Positions 26,788 through 35,850 of a stretch of DNA of 64,000 nucleotides are shown here, piece after piece. Positions within the stretch are counted from its first letter, which is position 1. The number at the start of each line of letters is the position of its first letter. The notes below the pieces were generated by a model. The model did not search any database. It was given only the letters and a program-made list of their open reading frames with translations, and was not told the DNA's origin. The translations under genes and the position numbers were made by a program. Location of the stretch: positions 62,001 through 126,000 of the forward strand of contig CAYWTM010000001.1 of the NCBI GenBank assembly GCA_964460185.1. Reading direction: 5' to 3'. Source of the stretch: JAVJPJ01 sp040217295. GTDB lineage: Bacteria; Pseudomonadota; Alphaproteobacteria; Rhodobacterales; Rhodobacteraceae.

Positions 26788-28662
26788 TTGACCAACCCGC
26801 AACTCCTGATCTTCGCAATTCTCGCCACCATGATGGGGCTATTCCTGTGGGGCCGCTTTCGCCATGACGTGGTTGCGCTGGCCGCCCTGTTGGCCTGCGT
26901 CATCGCCGGTCTGGTCCCGTCAGGTGAGGCGTTCGCAGGCTTTGGCCATCCGGCCGTGATTACCGTGGCCTGTGTCCTGGTGCTGAGCCAGGGGTTGCGC
27001 AACACCGGCGCCGTGGATTGGCTGGCGCGCGGTATTCTGCCGCGCGATGCCGGACGGACCACCACCTTGCTGGCGCTGATCGGGCTGGGGGCGGCGCTGT
27101 CGGGGTTCATGAACAACGTGGGCGCGATGGCGCTCCTGATGCCGATCGCGGTGCAGGTGTCGGACCGGTTGGGGCTGACGCCCGGGCAGATCCTGATGCC
27201 GCTGGCCTTCGGGACCATTCTGGGGGGCATGACAACGCTGGTCGGCACGCCACCGAACCTGATCGTCTCGGGCTTTCGGGAAGAAGCCGGTCTGGGTCAG
27301 TTCGCGATGTTCGATTTTGCGCCGGTGGGCGTGGCGGTTGCGGCCCTGGGCGTCTTGTTCGTGGCCACCGTTGGCTGGCGGCTGGTCCCGGCGCGCAAAT
27401 CGGCCTCGGGTGAAGGCTTTGACACCGGCACCTACCTCACCGAAGTGCGCGTCCCCGAGAAAAGCAAGGCGATCGGATTGACGCTGCGCGGATTCGAGAC
27501 CGAGATCGAGGACAGCGGCGCACAGATCGTCGGTCTGGTGCGCAATGATCTGCGCATGACCGCGCCGCATGGCGCGCGCAAGATCCACGAGGGCGATGTC
27601 CTGGTGCTGCAGGCCGATGTCGACGCCCTGGCCGAAGCGCTGTCAGTGTTTGGCATCAAGCTGGAGGCGCACGAGACAACCTCGGATGGCACGGACGAAC
27701 CGCCGGAAGGCACGTCCCGGACGATATCGCAAGCAGCCAGCCTCGACACCGCCAAAGGCAACGCGGACAAGGTCGGCGACACCGATGAGACCGATCAGCG
27801 CGACGAAGAGATCGTGCTGCGCGAACTGGCCGTTCTGCCGGGGTCGACCATCGTCGGGCGGTCGGCAAGCGATCTGCGCCTGCGCACGCGCTATGGGCTC
27901 AATCTGCTGGCCGTGTCGCGCGAGGGTCGCCAGCCACAGGCACGGCTGCGCAAACTCAAGCTGAAATCCGGCGACCTGCTGCTGATGCAGGGTCCGGCAG
28001 AGATCATGGCCGAATTCATCAATGATACGGGCTGCGTGCCTTTGGGGGAGCGCGAGCTGCGCATCCCCGACAAGCGCATGGCAATCATTGCGGGCGCGAT
28101 CATGTTGGGGGCGATCGGCGTTGTGACGCTGGGCCTGCTGCCTGCCGCCGTTGGCTTTGCCCTTGGGGTTCTGGCCTCCATGCTCTTGCGCACGGTCCCT
28201 CTTCGCAAGATCTATTCGGCAATAGATTGGCCGGTCATCGTGCTGCTGGCAGCGCTGATCCCGGTTGCGGGCGCGATGCAGACGACCGGTGCCGCCGACC
28301 TGCTGGCGCGGGTCCTGGTCGACACCATCGCGCAAGGCAGCCCCGTTGCCGCCCTGGCGGTGGTGTTGATCACCACCATGTTCCTGTCGGACGTGATGAA
28401 CAACGCCGCAACCGCGGCGATCCTGTGCCCCATTGCCCTGGGCATCGCGGCCACGCTCGGTGTCAATCCCAACAGCTTCCTGATGGCCGTGGCGATTGGC
28501 GCGTCGTGCGCCTTTCTCACGCCAATCGGACATCAGAACAACACGTTGATCCTGGGCCCCGGTGGGTTCCGGTTCGGGGACTACTGGCGGTTGGGGCTAT
28601 TGGTCGAAGCGCTGGTGGTCGTCGTCAGCTTGCCGCTGTTGTTGATCGTCTGGCCATTGTGA
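26788..28662 (+). CDS. SLC13-type anion permease with two TrkA-C domains
   Basis: Membrane protein of 624 aa: 'LLIFAILATMMGLFLWGRFRHDVVALAALL' begins the first helices, then an SLC13/ArsB-like half with 'GFGHPAVITVACVLVLSQGL' and 'SGFMNNVGAMALLMPIA'. Two soluble TrkA-C (RCK_C) domains follow at about residues 210-300 and 360-430, then the second membrane half with 'FLSDVMNNAATAAILCPIALGI' (parts quoted). The duplicated 'NNxxA' loops are the anion/Na+ site. Start: TTG 26788 with GAAGG eight bases before fits the family N-terminus; ATG 26650 and 26680 in frame would add a low-quality extension. Probable sulfate or carboxylate transport. Confidence 0.82.
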   Translation: MTNPQLLIFAILATMMGLFLWGRFRHDVVALAALLACVIAGLVPSGEAFAGFGHPAVITVACVLVLSQGLRNTGAVDWLARGILPRDAGRTTTLLALIGLGAALSGFMNNVGAMALLMPIAVQVSDRLGLTPGQILMPLAFGTILGGMTTLVGTPPNLIVSGFREEAGLGQFAMFDFAPVGVAVAALGVLFVATVGWRLVPARKSASGEGFDTGTYLTEVRVPEKSKAIGLTLRGFETEIEDSGAQIVGLVRNDLRMTAPHGARKIHEGDVLVLQADVDALAEALSVFGIKLEAHETTSDGTDEPPEGTSRTISQAASLDTAKGNADKVGDTDETDQRDEEIVLRELAVLPGSTIVGRSASDLRLRTRYGLNLLAVSREGRQPQARLRKLKLKSGDLLLMQGPAEIMAEFINDTGCVPLGERELRIPDKRMAIIAGAIMLGAIGVVTLGLLPAAVGFALGVLASMLLRTVPLRKIYSAIDWPVIVLLAALIPVAGAMQTTGAADLLARVLVDTIAQGSPVAALAVVLITTMFLSDVMNNAATAAILCPIALGIAATLGVNPNSFLMAVAIGASCAFLTPIGHQNNTLILGPGGFRFGDYWRLGLLVEALVVVVSLPLLLIVWPL

Positions 28663-28678
28663 CCCCGCACGCTCACGC

Positions 28679-28692
28679 CGGCGCGCGCGCCG
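28679..28692. other. Perfect 14-bp GC palindrome between convergent genes
   Basis: CGGCGCGCGCGCCG lies in the 50-bp gap between the SLC13-type permease and the convergent Opp ATPase, and is bracketed by GCCGG/CCGGC. There is no T-run on either side, so a rho-independent terminator is not clear. It may still form a transcript-end structure for both genes. Confidence 0.35.
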
Positions 28693-28712
28693 CAAGCCGG
28701 CCATGTAGACGC

Positions 28713-29678
28713 CTACCTTGTCGGATAGGTAAACGGATGGAAACAGGCAACGCAATGACCTGAACCACCGCCCAGCACAGGAACCTCCGCCCGGCATCGA
28801 TCGGTTGCGCGGGGGCAGCGTGCGGCGAATGCGCAGCCGACCGGCGGGTTGAGCGGGTCAGGCAGTTCTGTCTCGCTCCCCTCCGGGGCGGCCAGAGCAC
28901 GCCCGACAACCGGGGCGCTTTCGGCCAACAGTCGTGTGTAGGGATGGCGCGGCACCCGGAACACATCCTCGGCCTTTCCAAGCTCCACCAGGGAGCCGAA
29001 ATACAGAACAGCGATGCGGTCGGATACGGCCTCGACCACGGCAAGGTCGTGGGAAATGAACAAATAGGTAAGGCCCAACCGCGCTTTCAGATCGGACAGC
29101 AGGTTCAGCACCTGCGCCTGCACCGAAACATCCAGGGCGGAAACCGGTTCGTCGAGGATCAGGATCCGGGCTTCGGCCGCAAGGGCGCGGGCGATCCCGA
29201 TACGCTGTGCCTGGCCGCCGGAAAACTCGTGCGGGTAGCGGTCCAGAAACTCTTCCCGCAAGGACACCGTATCGAATATCTCGGCAATCCGGGCGGCCCT
29301 TTGCCCCTTGTCCATTCCGTGCAGCAGCTTGAGCGGCGCCTCCATGATCTGCCGGATGGTCTTGCGCGGGTTCAACGAACTGATCGGGTCCTGGAACACG
29401 TATTGTATGCGTTTGCCGAACTCGGCGGGATCGGCTTTGTCCAACGCCGCCCCCTCGATCTGAATGGTGCCCGTAGTAGGTTCCAACAGCCCGACGAGCA
29501 TCCGCGCCAAGGTGGATTTCCCGCAGCCCGACTCGCCCACGATTCCCAGGGTTTCGCCCGGCGCGACGTCGAGCGTCACGGGCTGCACGGCGCGCACGCC
29601 GGGCTTTTCGGGGCCGAACAGCGTCCGGCCACGGGGGAACGTCTTGGACAGCGCCTCGAGGCGAAGGGCCGGGGTCAT
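28713..29678 (-). CDS. Peptide-type ABC transporter ATPase (OppF-like)
   Basis: ABC ATPase, 321 aa, last gene of the Opp-type operon. Walker A 'GESGCGKST', Q-loop 'VFQDPISSLNP', signature 'FSGGQAQRIGIA', Walker B 'ILILDEPVSALD' and switch 'ISHD' are intact. The oligopeptide C-terminal region contains 'GCAFAARCPRATDRCR'. ATGA-coupled to the permease-ATPase fusion, which supplies the other nucleotide-binding domain. Confidence 0.93.
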   Translation of the reverse strand: MTPALRLEALSKTFPRGRTLFGPEKPGVRAVQPVTLDVAPGETLGIVGESGCGKSTLARMLVGLLEPTTGTIQIEGAALDKADPAEFGKRIQYVFQDPISSLNPRKTIRQIMEAPLKLLHGMDKGQRAARIAEIFDTVSLREEFLDRYPHEFSGGQAQRIGIARALAAEARILILDEPVSALDVSVQAQVLNLLSDLKARLGLTYLFISHDLAVVEAVSDRIAVLYFGSLVELGKAEDVFRVPRHPYTRLLAESAPVVGRALAAPEGSETELPDPLNPPVGCAFAARCPRATDRCRAEVPVLGGGSGHCVACFHPFTYPTR

Positions 29679-31552
29679 CGGGCTGCCTCCTTCTGTTCGA
29701 CGGGGTAGAGGCAGCGCACGGCAAGGGCTTGCCCGGCGTCGAAAGCAATCTCACCGCGCCTGCATTCGGGCTGAACGCGGTCGCAGCGGGGCGCAAAGGC
29801 GCAGCCTTCGGGCAGCTGATCCACCGCAGGCGGAAGGCCGGGGATGGCGTGCAACCTGCGCCGCCCTCCGCCCAGTTCGGGCACGCAGGCCATGAGACGC
29901 GCCGTATAGGGATGGCGCGGCGCATCCAGGATGGCGCGTGTTGGTCCCTGTTCGACGATACGGCCGGCGTACATCACGGCCACCCGATCGCAAAGCTGGC
30001 CTACCACGCCAAAATCGTGAGTGATGAAAACAATCGCCAACCCGCGTTCGCGCCGCAGATCATCCAGCAGCGACAGGATTTGCGCCTGCACCGTGACATC
30101 GAGCGCGGTCGTGGGCTCGTCGGCGATGATCACCTCGGGGTCGTTGGCCAGTGCCATGGCGATCCCGACGCGCTGCCGCATGCCGCCCGACATCTCGTGG
30201 GGGTAGTCATCGACGCGTGCGGCGGCGTTTGGAATACGCACCGCTTCCAGCAACTCGGTCGCTTTCTTCCGCCCTTCTTCGCGGCCAATGGACCGGTGCG
30301 ACGAGATCGCCTCGATCAACTGGTCGCCGACACGGTAGAGCGGATGCAGCGTGGCCTGGGGATCCTGGAAGATATAGGCGACCTTGCGTCCGCGCAGGCT
30401 GCGCAGGTGACGGTAGGGCGCGCCGACCAGGTCTTCGCCCTCGAACCGGACCGACCCGCCGGTGATCAAGCCCGGCGGAGAGGCCACAAGCCCCATCACC
30501 GATAGCGCGGTGACCGACTTTCCAGATCCGCTTTCCCCGATGATGCCAAGGCATTCGCCCGGCTTCACGGCCAAAGATACGCCGCCCACGGCCCGGTAGA
30601 CGCGGTCCTTGACGTGGAACTGTGTTTGCAACTCGCTCAACTCCAGGATCCCGTCCTGTGTTGGCGGTGCGGGTGTCCGGGTCCGGGCGACCAGCGTGGC
30701 GGGCAAGGGCCGGTTCAGCGCGCCGGACTTGAGCCTTGGGTCCAGCGCGTCGCGCACCCCGTCGCCCAGAAGGTTGATCGCCATGACGATGATCAGGATC
30801 ATCGCACCGGGCACGATGGAGGTATGCGGGTTGGTGATCAGCGCCGAACGCGCCTCGCCCAGCATGGAGCCCAGATCGGCGACCGGGGGCTGGGAACCAA
30901 GCCCAAGAAAGCTGAGGCCCGCTGTCTCGAGGATCATCCAGCCCACGGTCGTGGACATTGCAATGACGATGACGGGGATCACGTTGGGAAGGATCTCGGT
31001 CAGGATGATGCGGGCATCCGACATGCCCGACAGGCGGGCGGCATCGACGAATTCCTTGTGTGCGATGCCCACCGTGATGCCGCGAATGTTGCGGGCGAAA
31101 AACGGAATGTTGACGGCAGCCACGGCGATCAAGGCGTTGACCAGGCCCGGGCCAAGTGCAGCCACGATGGCCAGCGCCAGCAAGATGTACGGAAACGCCA
31201 TCAGCATATCGACGCCACGCATGATCACGTTGTCGGTTCGCCCCCCGTAGTAGCCCGCGATGATGCCGATCGCCGCCCCCAGCGTGGCGGCAACAATGGC
31301 GGCGGCAAAGCCCACCGCCAGCGACAGGCGCGTTCCCCACATCAGTCTTGAAAGCAGGTCGCGGCCCAGGTGGTCGGTCCCAAGCAGCGCGCCTTCGGAA
31401 AACGGCGGCGCGAAGCGGTTGGAGGTGTTGGTCACATTGGGCTCCGCCAACGGCAAGACGGGCGTCAGCAGCGCCAGCAAGACAACGATGCCCATCACGA
31501 TCAACCCGCCCAGGGCAAGGCGGTTGCGGGCCACGAGCGCGAAGAAGCTCAT
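29675..31552 (-). CDS. Peptide-type ABC transporter permease-ATPase fusion (OppC-OppD)
   Basis: Single 625-aa chain combining an OppC-type permease (residues 1-275: 'LLGTDHLGRDLLSRL', EAA loop 'AHKEFVDAARLSGMSDARI') and an OppD-type ATPase (about 300-625). The ATPase part has Walker A 'GESGSGKS' at 339-346, Q-loop 'YIFQDPQATLHP', signature 'MSGGMRQRVGIA', Walker B 'VIIADEPTTALD', switch 'ITHD' and C-terminal 'GCAFAPRCDRVQPECR'. A roughly 25-residue Pro/Ala/Thr-rich linker (276-300) joins them. There is no frameshift or stop between the parts. The ATG at 31552 is coupled to the OppB-type stop (ATGA). Such fusions are known but uncommon; here the two nucleotide-binding domains are asymmetric, one tethered and one free. 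Confidence 0.92.
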   Translation of the reverse strand: MSFFALVARNRLALGGLIVMGIVVLLALLTPVLPLAEPNVTNTSNRFAPPFSEGALLGTDHLGRDLLSRLMWGTRLSLAVGFAAAIVAATLGAAIGIIAGYYGGRTDNVIMRGVDMLMAFPYILLALAIVAALGPGLVNALIAVAAVNIPFFARNIRGITVGIAHKEFVDAARLSGMSDARIILTEILPNVIPVIVIAMSTTVGWMILETAGLSFLGLGSQPPVADLGSMLGEARSALITNPHTSIVPGAMILIIVMAINLLGDGVRDALDPRLKSGALNRPLPATLVARTRTPAPPTQDGILELSELQTQFHVKDRVYRAVGGVSLAVKPGECLGIIGESGSGKSVTALSVMGLVASPPGLITGGSVRFEGEDLVGAPYRHLRSLRGRKVAYIFQDPQATLHPLYRVGDQLIEAISSHRSIGREEGRKKATELLEAVRIPNAAARVDDYPHEMSGGMRQRVGIAMALANDPEVIIADEPTTALDVTVQAQILSLLDDLRRERGLAIVFITHDFGVVGQLCDRVAVMYAGRIVEQGPTRAILDAPRHPYTARLMACVPELGGGRRRLHAIPGLPPAVDQLPEGCAFAPRCDRVQPECRRGEIAFDAGQALAVRCLYPVEQKEAAR

Positions 31553-32496
31553 GTCTTGATCCTCGGGTCCAGCAGGCTCTGGGCCACGTCCACGACGATG
31601 TTGAAGAAGACATAGCAGGCCGCGACGATGACCACCCCGCCCTGCACCAGCAGCAGGTCGCGGCGCAGGATGGCATCGACCAGCATCCGGCCGATGCCGG
31701 GCCACTGGAAAACAACCTCGATATAGACCGCGCCGGACAGGACGAAGCCGGCCTGGATGCCGAGGACAGGAATGATCGAGACCATCGCGGCCCGCAGCGC
31801 GTGGCGCCAGATGACACCTTGTTCGGAAACACCTTTCGCGCGGGCGGTGCGGATGAAATCCTGCCGCAGCACCTCCAGCATGGCCGAGCGCGCGAGGCGC
31901 GCAATGACGCCGGTGGCGACAACGGAAAGGGCGAAGGCGGGCATGGCGAGATGGTCGAGCAGCGCCCAGATATCGCGGGTGCCATAGATCGGCCACATGC
32001 CCGATGCGGGGAACCAGCGCAGGTTCACCGCGAAGGTCAGGATCATCATCATTCCCAGGAAAAATGAAGGAATCGAGATGCCCAGCAAGACGACGAAGGT
32101 GACGGCCTTGTCGGCGAACCCGTATTGATTGGCGGCCGAGACGACACCGGCGATGATACCGAGAAGAGAACAGATGACGAAGCTGGTTCCAGCCAGAACC
32201 AGCGTGGCGTTGAACCGTTCCAGCACCTCGTCCAGCACCGGGCGGTTGAGCGCGAAACTGCGTCCGAAGTCGCCCTGAAGCATGTTGCCAAGCCAGATGA
32301 AGTACTGCTGCACCAAGGGTTTATCGAGACCCAGATCCTCGTTCAGCGCGGCCACGTTTTCGGGCGTGGCAAAACTGCCCAGGATAGCTGTGGCAGGGTC
32401 GCCGGGAATGAGCGCCATGATGGCGAAGACGATCACGGAGATACCCAGAAGCACCGGAATGGCGGATATCAGGCGGCGGAGGATGTAGCGGGTCAT
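31549..32496 (-). CDS. Peptide-type ABC transporter permease (OppB-like)
   Basis: Inner-membrane permease, 315 aa, DppB/OppB family: 'YILRRLISAIPVLLGISVIVF' first TM, 'ALIPGDPATAILGSFATPENVAALNEDLGLDKPLVQQYF' periplasmic region (in part), and EAA loop 'VLRQDFIRTARAKGVSEQGVIWRHALR' (in part). It is the first permease gene after the binding protein, separated from it by 127 bp that contain a strong hairpin. Confidence 0.92.
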   Translation of the reverse strand: MTRYILRRLISAIPVLLGISVIVFAIMALIPGDPATAILGSFATPENVAALNEDLGLDKPLVQQYFIWLGNMLQGDFGRSFALNRPVLDEVLERFNATLVLAGTSFVICSLLGIIAGVVSAANQYGFADKAVTFVVLLGISIPSFFLGMMMILTFAVNLRWFPASGMWPIYGTRDIWALLDHLAMPAFALSVVATGVIARLARSAMLEVLRQDFIRTARAKGVSEQGVIWRHALRAAMVSIIPVLGIQAGFVLSGAVYIEVVFQWPGIGRMLVDAILRRDLLLVQGGVVIVAACYVFFNIVVDVAQSLLDPRIKT

Positions 32497-32582
32497 GGCG
32501 GCCCTTCTGGCGGGAAAGCGGCGTATTGATCGCGTATGGACCCTGTGTCGATCCCTTGCATGCAGACTATTGCATACGGGGT

Positions 32583-32614
32583 CGCGCGGCGGGAGCCGGA
32601 GCCCTCGCCGCGCG
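32583..32614 (-). other. mRNA hairpin between binding-protein and permease genes of the Opp operon
   Basis: Perfect 9-bp stem CGCGCGGCG (32583-32591) with CGCCGCGCG (32606-32614), 14-nt loop. In the minus-strand transcript it begins 9 bases after the tandem stop TGA-TAA of the binding-protein gene. No U-run follows. It is probably a stabilising or partial-attenuation structure. Confidence 0.6.
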
Positions 32615-32623
32615 TGTCGTTTA

Positions 32624-34201
32624 TCAGTTCTTCACCACGTCATCCAAAAGCAGGAAGAACGACGGCTCCAGCGCGAAGTTTTCCACCGCGTCGGAGGTCA
32701 CGGCGTTCTGCACCCAGTTGGCCACGAAGACCCAGGGCGCGTCCTGTTGCACGATCACCTGCATTTCGCGGTAAAGCTCGGCGCGGCGATCCTGATCGGT
32801 GGCGGTACGCGCCTCTTCGAGCAGCGCATCGACCTCGGGGTTGGAATAGTAGCCCGAGTTGAAGCCGCCCTGTTCGGGCCACGCCTCGGTGCGCAGCGCA
32901 AGGTAGGGCAAGGTGTCGGGATCGTTTGTCATCCACGCCATCTCGGCCATGTCGGCCTGACCCTCAAGACCGGGATTCACGCGGCCCAGGAAAGTGTTCC
33001 ATTCGTAGGTCTCGATTGTGACATCGAATCCCACGGCCTCCAGATCGGCCTGAATGGCGGTGCCCATCGCAACCGGATCGAGCATGCCGGAGCCACCTTC
33101 GGTGACAAAGAAGGTCACCTCGGGGTTTTCCATTCCGGCCTCGGCCAGCAGTTCGCGGGCGCGGTCCGGGTCATAGGGATAGGGCTCAAGCTCTTCGTTG
33201 TAGGCCCATGCGAAAGCGGGCGGCGTGGGTCCTGCGGCCACTGCGGCCGTGCCTTCCAGCACCTCTTCGACCAACGCGGTCTTGTTGACGGCGTAGTTCG
33301 CGGCCTGCCGCACCAATTGGCTGGTGAAGGGACCTTCGCGCATGTTCAGGATCAAGAACCACACGTGGGGGCCGGCCTGCTCGACGATGTTGAAGGTGTC
33401 GCCCTGGAATTCCGACAGTGCGACCGGGGGCACTTCGACCATCATGTCGATGCCGCCCGACAGCATTTCGGCCACGCGGGTATTTGCGTCGGTGATCGGG
33501 CGGAACACCACGGCCTGCAGATCAGGTGCACCGTCCCAGTAATCGGGGTTGGCTTCGATCACGACCGCCTCGTTCGAGCGCCACTCGGCAAAGGTGAAAG
33601 CCCCTGTGCCCGACGGGTTGCGGCCAAACTCCGCCCCATGCTCCATCACGGCGGCGGGCGAGACGATCAACCCGGTAGGGTATGCCAGGTTCGACAAGAA
33701 CGGCGCATAGGGCGCGTTCAGCGTGAAGCGCACGGTAAGGTCGTCGACGGCCTCCACGTTTTCGATGGCCGAGAAAAAGAACGACAGCGGGAAAGGGCCG
33801 GTGTCGTGGTAGGGGTGATCATCGTTGAGCATCCGCTCGAAGTTGAAGACCACGGCCTCGGCGTTGAAGGGGCTGCCGTCATGGAAGTTGACGCCGTCGC
33901 GCAAGGTGAAGGTGTATACGGTGCCGTCGTCGGAGATATCCCACGAGTTGGCCAGCGCAGGTTCGACCTCCAGCGTGCCGGAAGCGTAGCGCACCAGCCC
34001 GTCATAGACGTTCATCAGGATGCGGAAGTCATTTACCGCGGTGACGGCATGGGGATCGAGCGCCTGCGGCTCGGCCACCTGCCCCACCACCAGCACGCCG
34101 GGCGGGGTTTGGGCAATCGACGGGGTCAGCGCCGAAAGACTGAGCGCGATGGCGGCACCACCGGCCAGCATCGTACGCCGCGTCAGGTTCAGAAATCTCA
34201 T
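32624..34201 (-). CDS. Peptide-type ABC transporter solute-binding protein (family 5), Tat-type signal
   Basis: Periplasmic binding protein, 525 aa, SBP_bac_5 family: 'LVVGQVAEPQALDPHAVTAVNDF' and 'ALANSWDISDDGTVYTFTLRDGVNFHDGSPFNAEAVVF' (parts). The N-terminus 'LNLTRRTMLAGGAAIALSL' matches the twin-arginine pattern (T-R-R-x-M-L), so export by Tat is likely, unlike the other binding proteins in the window. The ATG at 34201 has GAGG nine bases upstream. First gene of the operon, divergent from the DUF1028 gene across a paired-palindrome promoter. Confidence 0.9.
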   Translation of the reverse strand: MRFLNLTRRTMLAGGAAIALSLSALTPSIAQTPPGVLVVGQVAEPQALDPHAVTAVNDFRILMNVYDGLVRYASGTLEVEPALANSWDISDDGTVYTFTLRDGVNFHDGSPFNAEAVVFNFERMLNDDHPYHDTGPFPLSFFFSAIENVEAVDDLTVRFTLNAPYAPFLSNLAYPTGLIVSPAAVMEHGAEFGRNPSGTGAFTFAEWRSNEAVVIEANPDYWDGAPDLQAVVFRPITDANTRVAEMLSGGIDMMVEVPPVALSEFQGDTFNIVEQAGPHVWFLILNMREGPFTSQLVRQAANYAVNKTALVEEVLEGTAAVAAGPTPPAFAWAYNEELEPYPYDPDRARELLAEAGMENPEVTFFVTEGGSGMLDPVAMGTAIQADLEAVGFDVTIETYEWNTFLGRVNPGLEGQADMAEMAWMTNDPDTLPYLALRTEAWPEQGGFNSGYYSNPEVDALLEEARTATDQDRRAELYREMQVIVQQDAPWVFVANWVQNAVTSDAVENFALEPSFFLLLDDVVKN

Positions 34202-34251
34202 GGTGTCTCACCTCTCCTGTGGGCAGCGGCGGCGGTACGGACACAGCCTCC

Positions 34252-34299
34252 GCATTTATCATGATAAATTGCATCACGCCAAATTATCATGATAAATGC
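34252..34299. promoter_or_regulatory. Paired palindromic operators between Opp operon and DUF1028 gene
   Basis: Two copies of a TTATCATGATAA palindrome: ATTTATCATGATAAAT at 34254-34269 (a perfect 16-bp palindrome) and the core at 34284-34295. Together they form a larger perfect inverted repeat, with 16-bp arms 34252-34267 and 34284-34299, centres 28 bp apart. They sit 51-98 bp upstream of the binding-protein start and 27-74 bp upstream of the DUF1028 start, so one dimeric regulator could control both directions. The FCD-GntR protein encoded at 35059-35850 is the nearest candidate, but an unlinked regulator is equally possible. Confidence 0.7.
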
Positions 34300-34325
34300 A
34301 AGAGGATTGAACCGGAGGATGGCGC

Positions 34326-35048
34326 GTGACGATCTCGATCCTTGCGATTGATGAAAAAACAGGCTGGATCGGCGGGGCAGCGGCCACCGGCAGCCTGTGC
34401 GTGGGCGGCTGGGTTTTGCGCGGGCACGCCGATTCGGGTGTATCGGCAAGCCAGGGTACGGCGCCCTCGACCCTGTGGGGCGAGGGTGTTCTGTCGCTGA
34501 TGCGCGCCGGGGCGGATGCCGCCGTGGCGGTCGGTGCGGTCACAACGCCCGACAACGGTCGCGCGCATCGGCAGCTGGCCGCACTTGATCCGAGCGGCGG
34601 CACGGCGGCGTTCACCGGGACGGAAAGCGTGGTCTACGCCGGTTCGGCCGAGGCGCCCGGGGTGGTCGTGGCGGGCAACATGCTGACCGGGCCCGAGGTG
34701 ATCACTGCGGCGCTGGACGCGTGCTTGGGTGCAAGTGGATCGCTGCCGCAGCGATTGCTGGCCGCCTTGGATGCGGCGGCAGCGGCAGGTGGTGACGCAC
34801 GTGGCCTGAACTCGGCAGCGCTGTTGGTCGTCGGGCGGGATATCGCGCCACTGTCTCTCAGGATTGATCACTCAGCACGGCCCTTGGTGGCGCTGAACGA
34901 TCTTTACCGGGCAAGCCAGACTGATCCCTACCATGGCTGGACGACGGTTGTGCCGGTGCTGGATGACCCGTACCGCGCCCCGGCCTCCAGAGATGTGCCC
35001 GACCTGCCGGAACCCATTGTCGAGGCCGCGCCGCGCGTGCGCCGGTGA
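34326..35048 (+). CDS. DUF1028 family protein (Ntn-hydrolase-like)
   Basis: Protein of 240 aa in the DUF1028 family, which has an Ntn-hydrolase-type alpha-beta fold. The N-terminal 'TISILAIDEKTGWIGGAAATGSLCVGG' and 'GVSASQGTAPSTLWGEGVLSLM' correspond to the family's conserved first and second strands; 'VVVAGNMLTGPEVI' is the third hallmark. The GTG at 34326 is the start (GGAGG seven bases upstream). The biochemical role of the family is not established; it is repeatedly seen with peptide transporters and peptidases, as here. It shares the operator region with the Opp-type operon, so a role in handling the imported compound is likely (inference). Confidence 0.82.
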   Translation: MTISILAIDEKTGWIGGAAATGSLCVGGWVLRGHADSGVSASQGTAPSTLWGEGVLSLMRAGADAAVAVGAVTTPDNGRAHRQLAALDPSGGTAAFTGTESVVYAGSAEAPGVVVAGNMLTGPEVITAALDACLGASGSLPQRLLAALDAAAAAGGDARGLNSAALLVVGRDIAPLSLRIDHSARPLVALNDLYRASQTDPYHGWTTVVPVLDDPYRAPASRDVPDLPEPIVEAAPRVRR

Positions 35049-35058
35049 TGCGGCGGGT

Positions 35059-35850
35059 TCACTCTTCGAAAAAGCGGCGCAGAACTTGCGCCTCTTGCGC
35101 CTGCATGAGGGCCTCGGCGGTTTCCATATGCGCCCGCATGATGGCGCGCGCGTCGTCGGAACGGCCATCTCTCAAAGCGGCGATAAGATCCGTCTGGTAG
35201 GCCAGGCCCTTGTCATAAAGTTCGCGATTGGGCGGATCGTAAAGACGGCGATACACCGTCAGATCGGTCAGGATGCGGCCCATGAAGCTGACCACGAAGG
35301 CAAGCAACGCGTTTTGCGAAAAGTTGGCGAGCTTGCGGTGAAAGGCGAGCGAGGCGATGTGCTGGTCGCGTTCCTCTTGGGCATTTTGGGCGGGTTCGGG
35401 ATATTGCGCGACGACCTGTTCCAACTCGGCGAGTTGGTCCCCGGTCAGACGGCCTGCCAGCGAGGCCGCCAGTTCCGGTTCAAGCAAGCGGCGAAGCTGG
35501 TAGATGTCGGCGACCGACAGTTCCGTAAAATAGAAGTAGTTGGCAAGAAGCGCCTTGGCCCGATCGGACGTGACCTCGCCCACAAAGGACCCTCCGCCGG
35601 GCCCGGTCCGGGTTTCTATCAGTCCTTGCGCCTCCAGGATGCGCATCGCCTCGCGGATGGTGCCCTTCGACATGCCGAAACGCGCCATCATGGCCGTCTC
35701 GCTGGGAAGGCGATCGCCGCTTTTCATATTGCGATCGACAACCCATTCCTTGATTGCATCGGCCACACGAACCGGGCGCGAGCGGCGATTTTGCCGTTGG
35801 GCGCCGCCGGGTAGGCGATCTGAAGCTCCTAACAAGGTCGGGTCTGTCAT
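35059..35850 (-). CDS. GntR-family regulator, FCD subfamily
   Basis: Transcriptional regulator, 263 aa. The winged HTH (about residues 27-95) reads 'VADAIKEWVVDRNMKSGDRLPSE' and 'MARFGMSKGTIREAMRILEAQGLI' (in part). The FCD effector domain follows (about 105-250), with 'YQLRRLLEPELAASLAGR' and His residues in 'FHRKLANFSQN' and 'AIMRAHMETAEA' that form the metal site of FCD proteins. ATG 35850 gives a normal length; an in-frame ATG at 35913 is possible. It ends 10 bp from the convergent DUF1028 gene. Likely controls the Opp/DUF1028 pair or the upstream ugp operon. Confidence 0.88.
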   Translation of the reverse strand: MTDPTLLGASDRLPGGAQRQNRRSRPVRVADAIKEWVVDRNMKSGDRLPSETAMMARFGMSKGTIREAMRILEAQGLIETRTGPGGGSFVGEVTSDRAKALLANYFYFTELSVADIYQLRRLLEPELAASLAGRLTGDQLAELEQVVAQYPEPAQNAQEERDQHIASLAFHRKLANFSQNALLAFVVSFMGRILTDLTVYRRLYDPPNRELYDKGLAYQTDLIAALRDGRSDDARAIMRAHMETAEALMQAQEAQVLRRFFEE

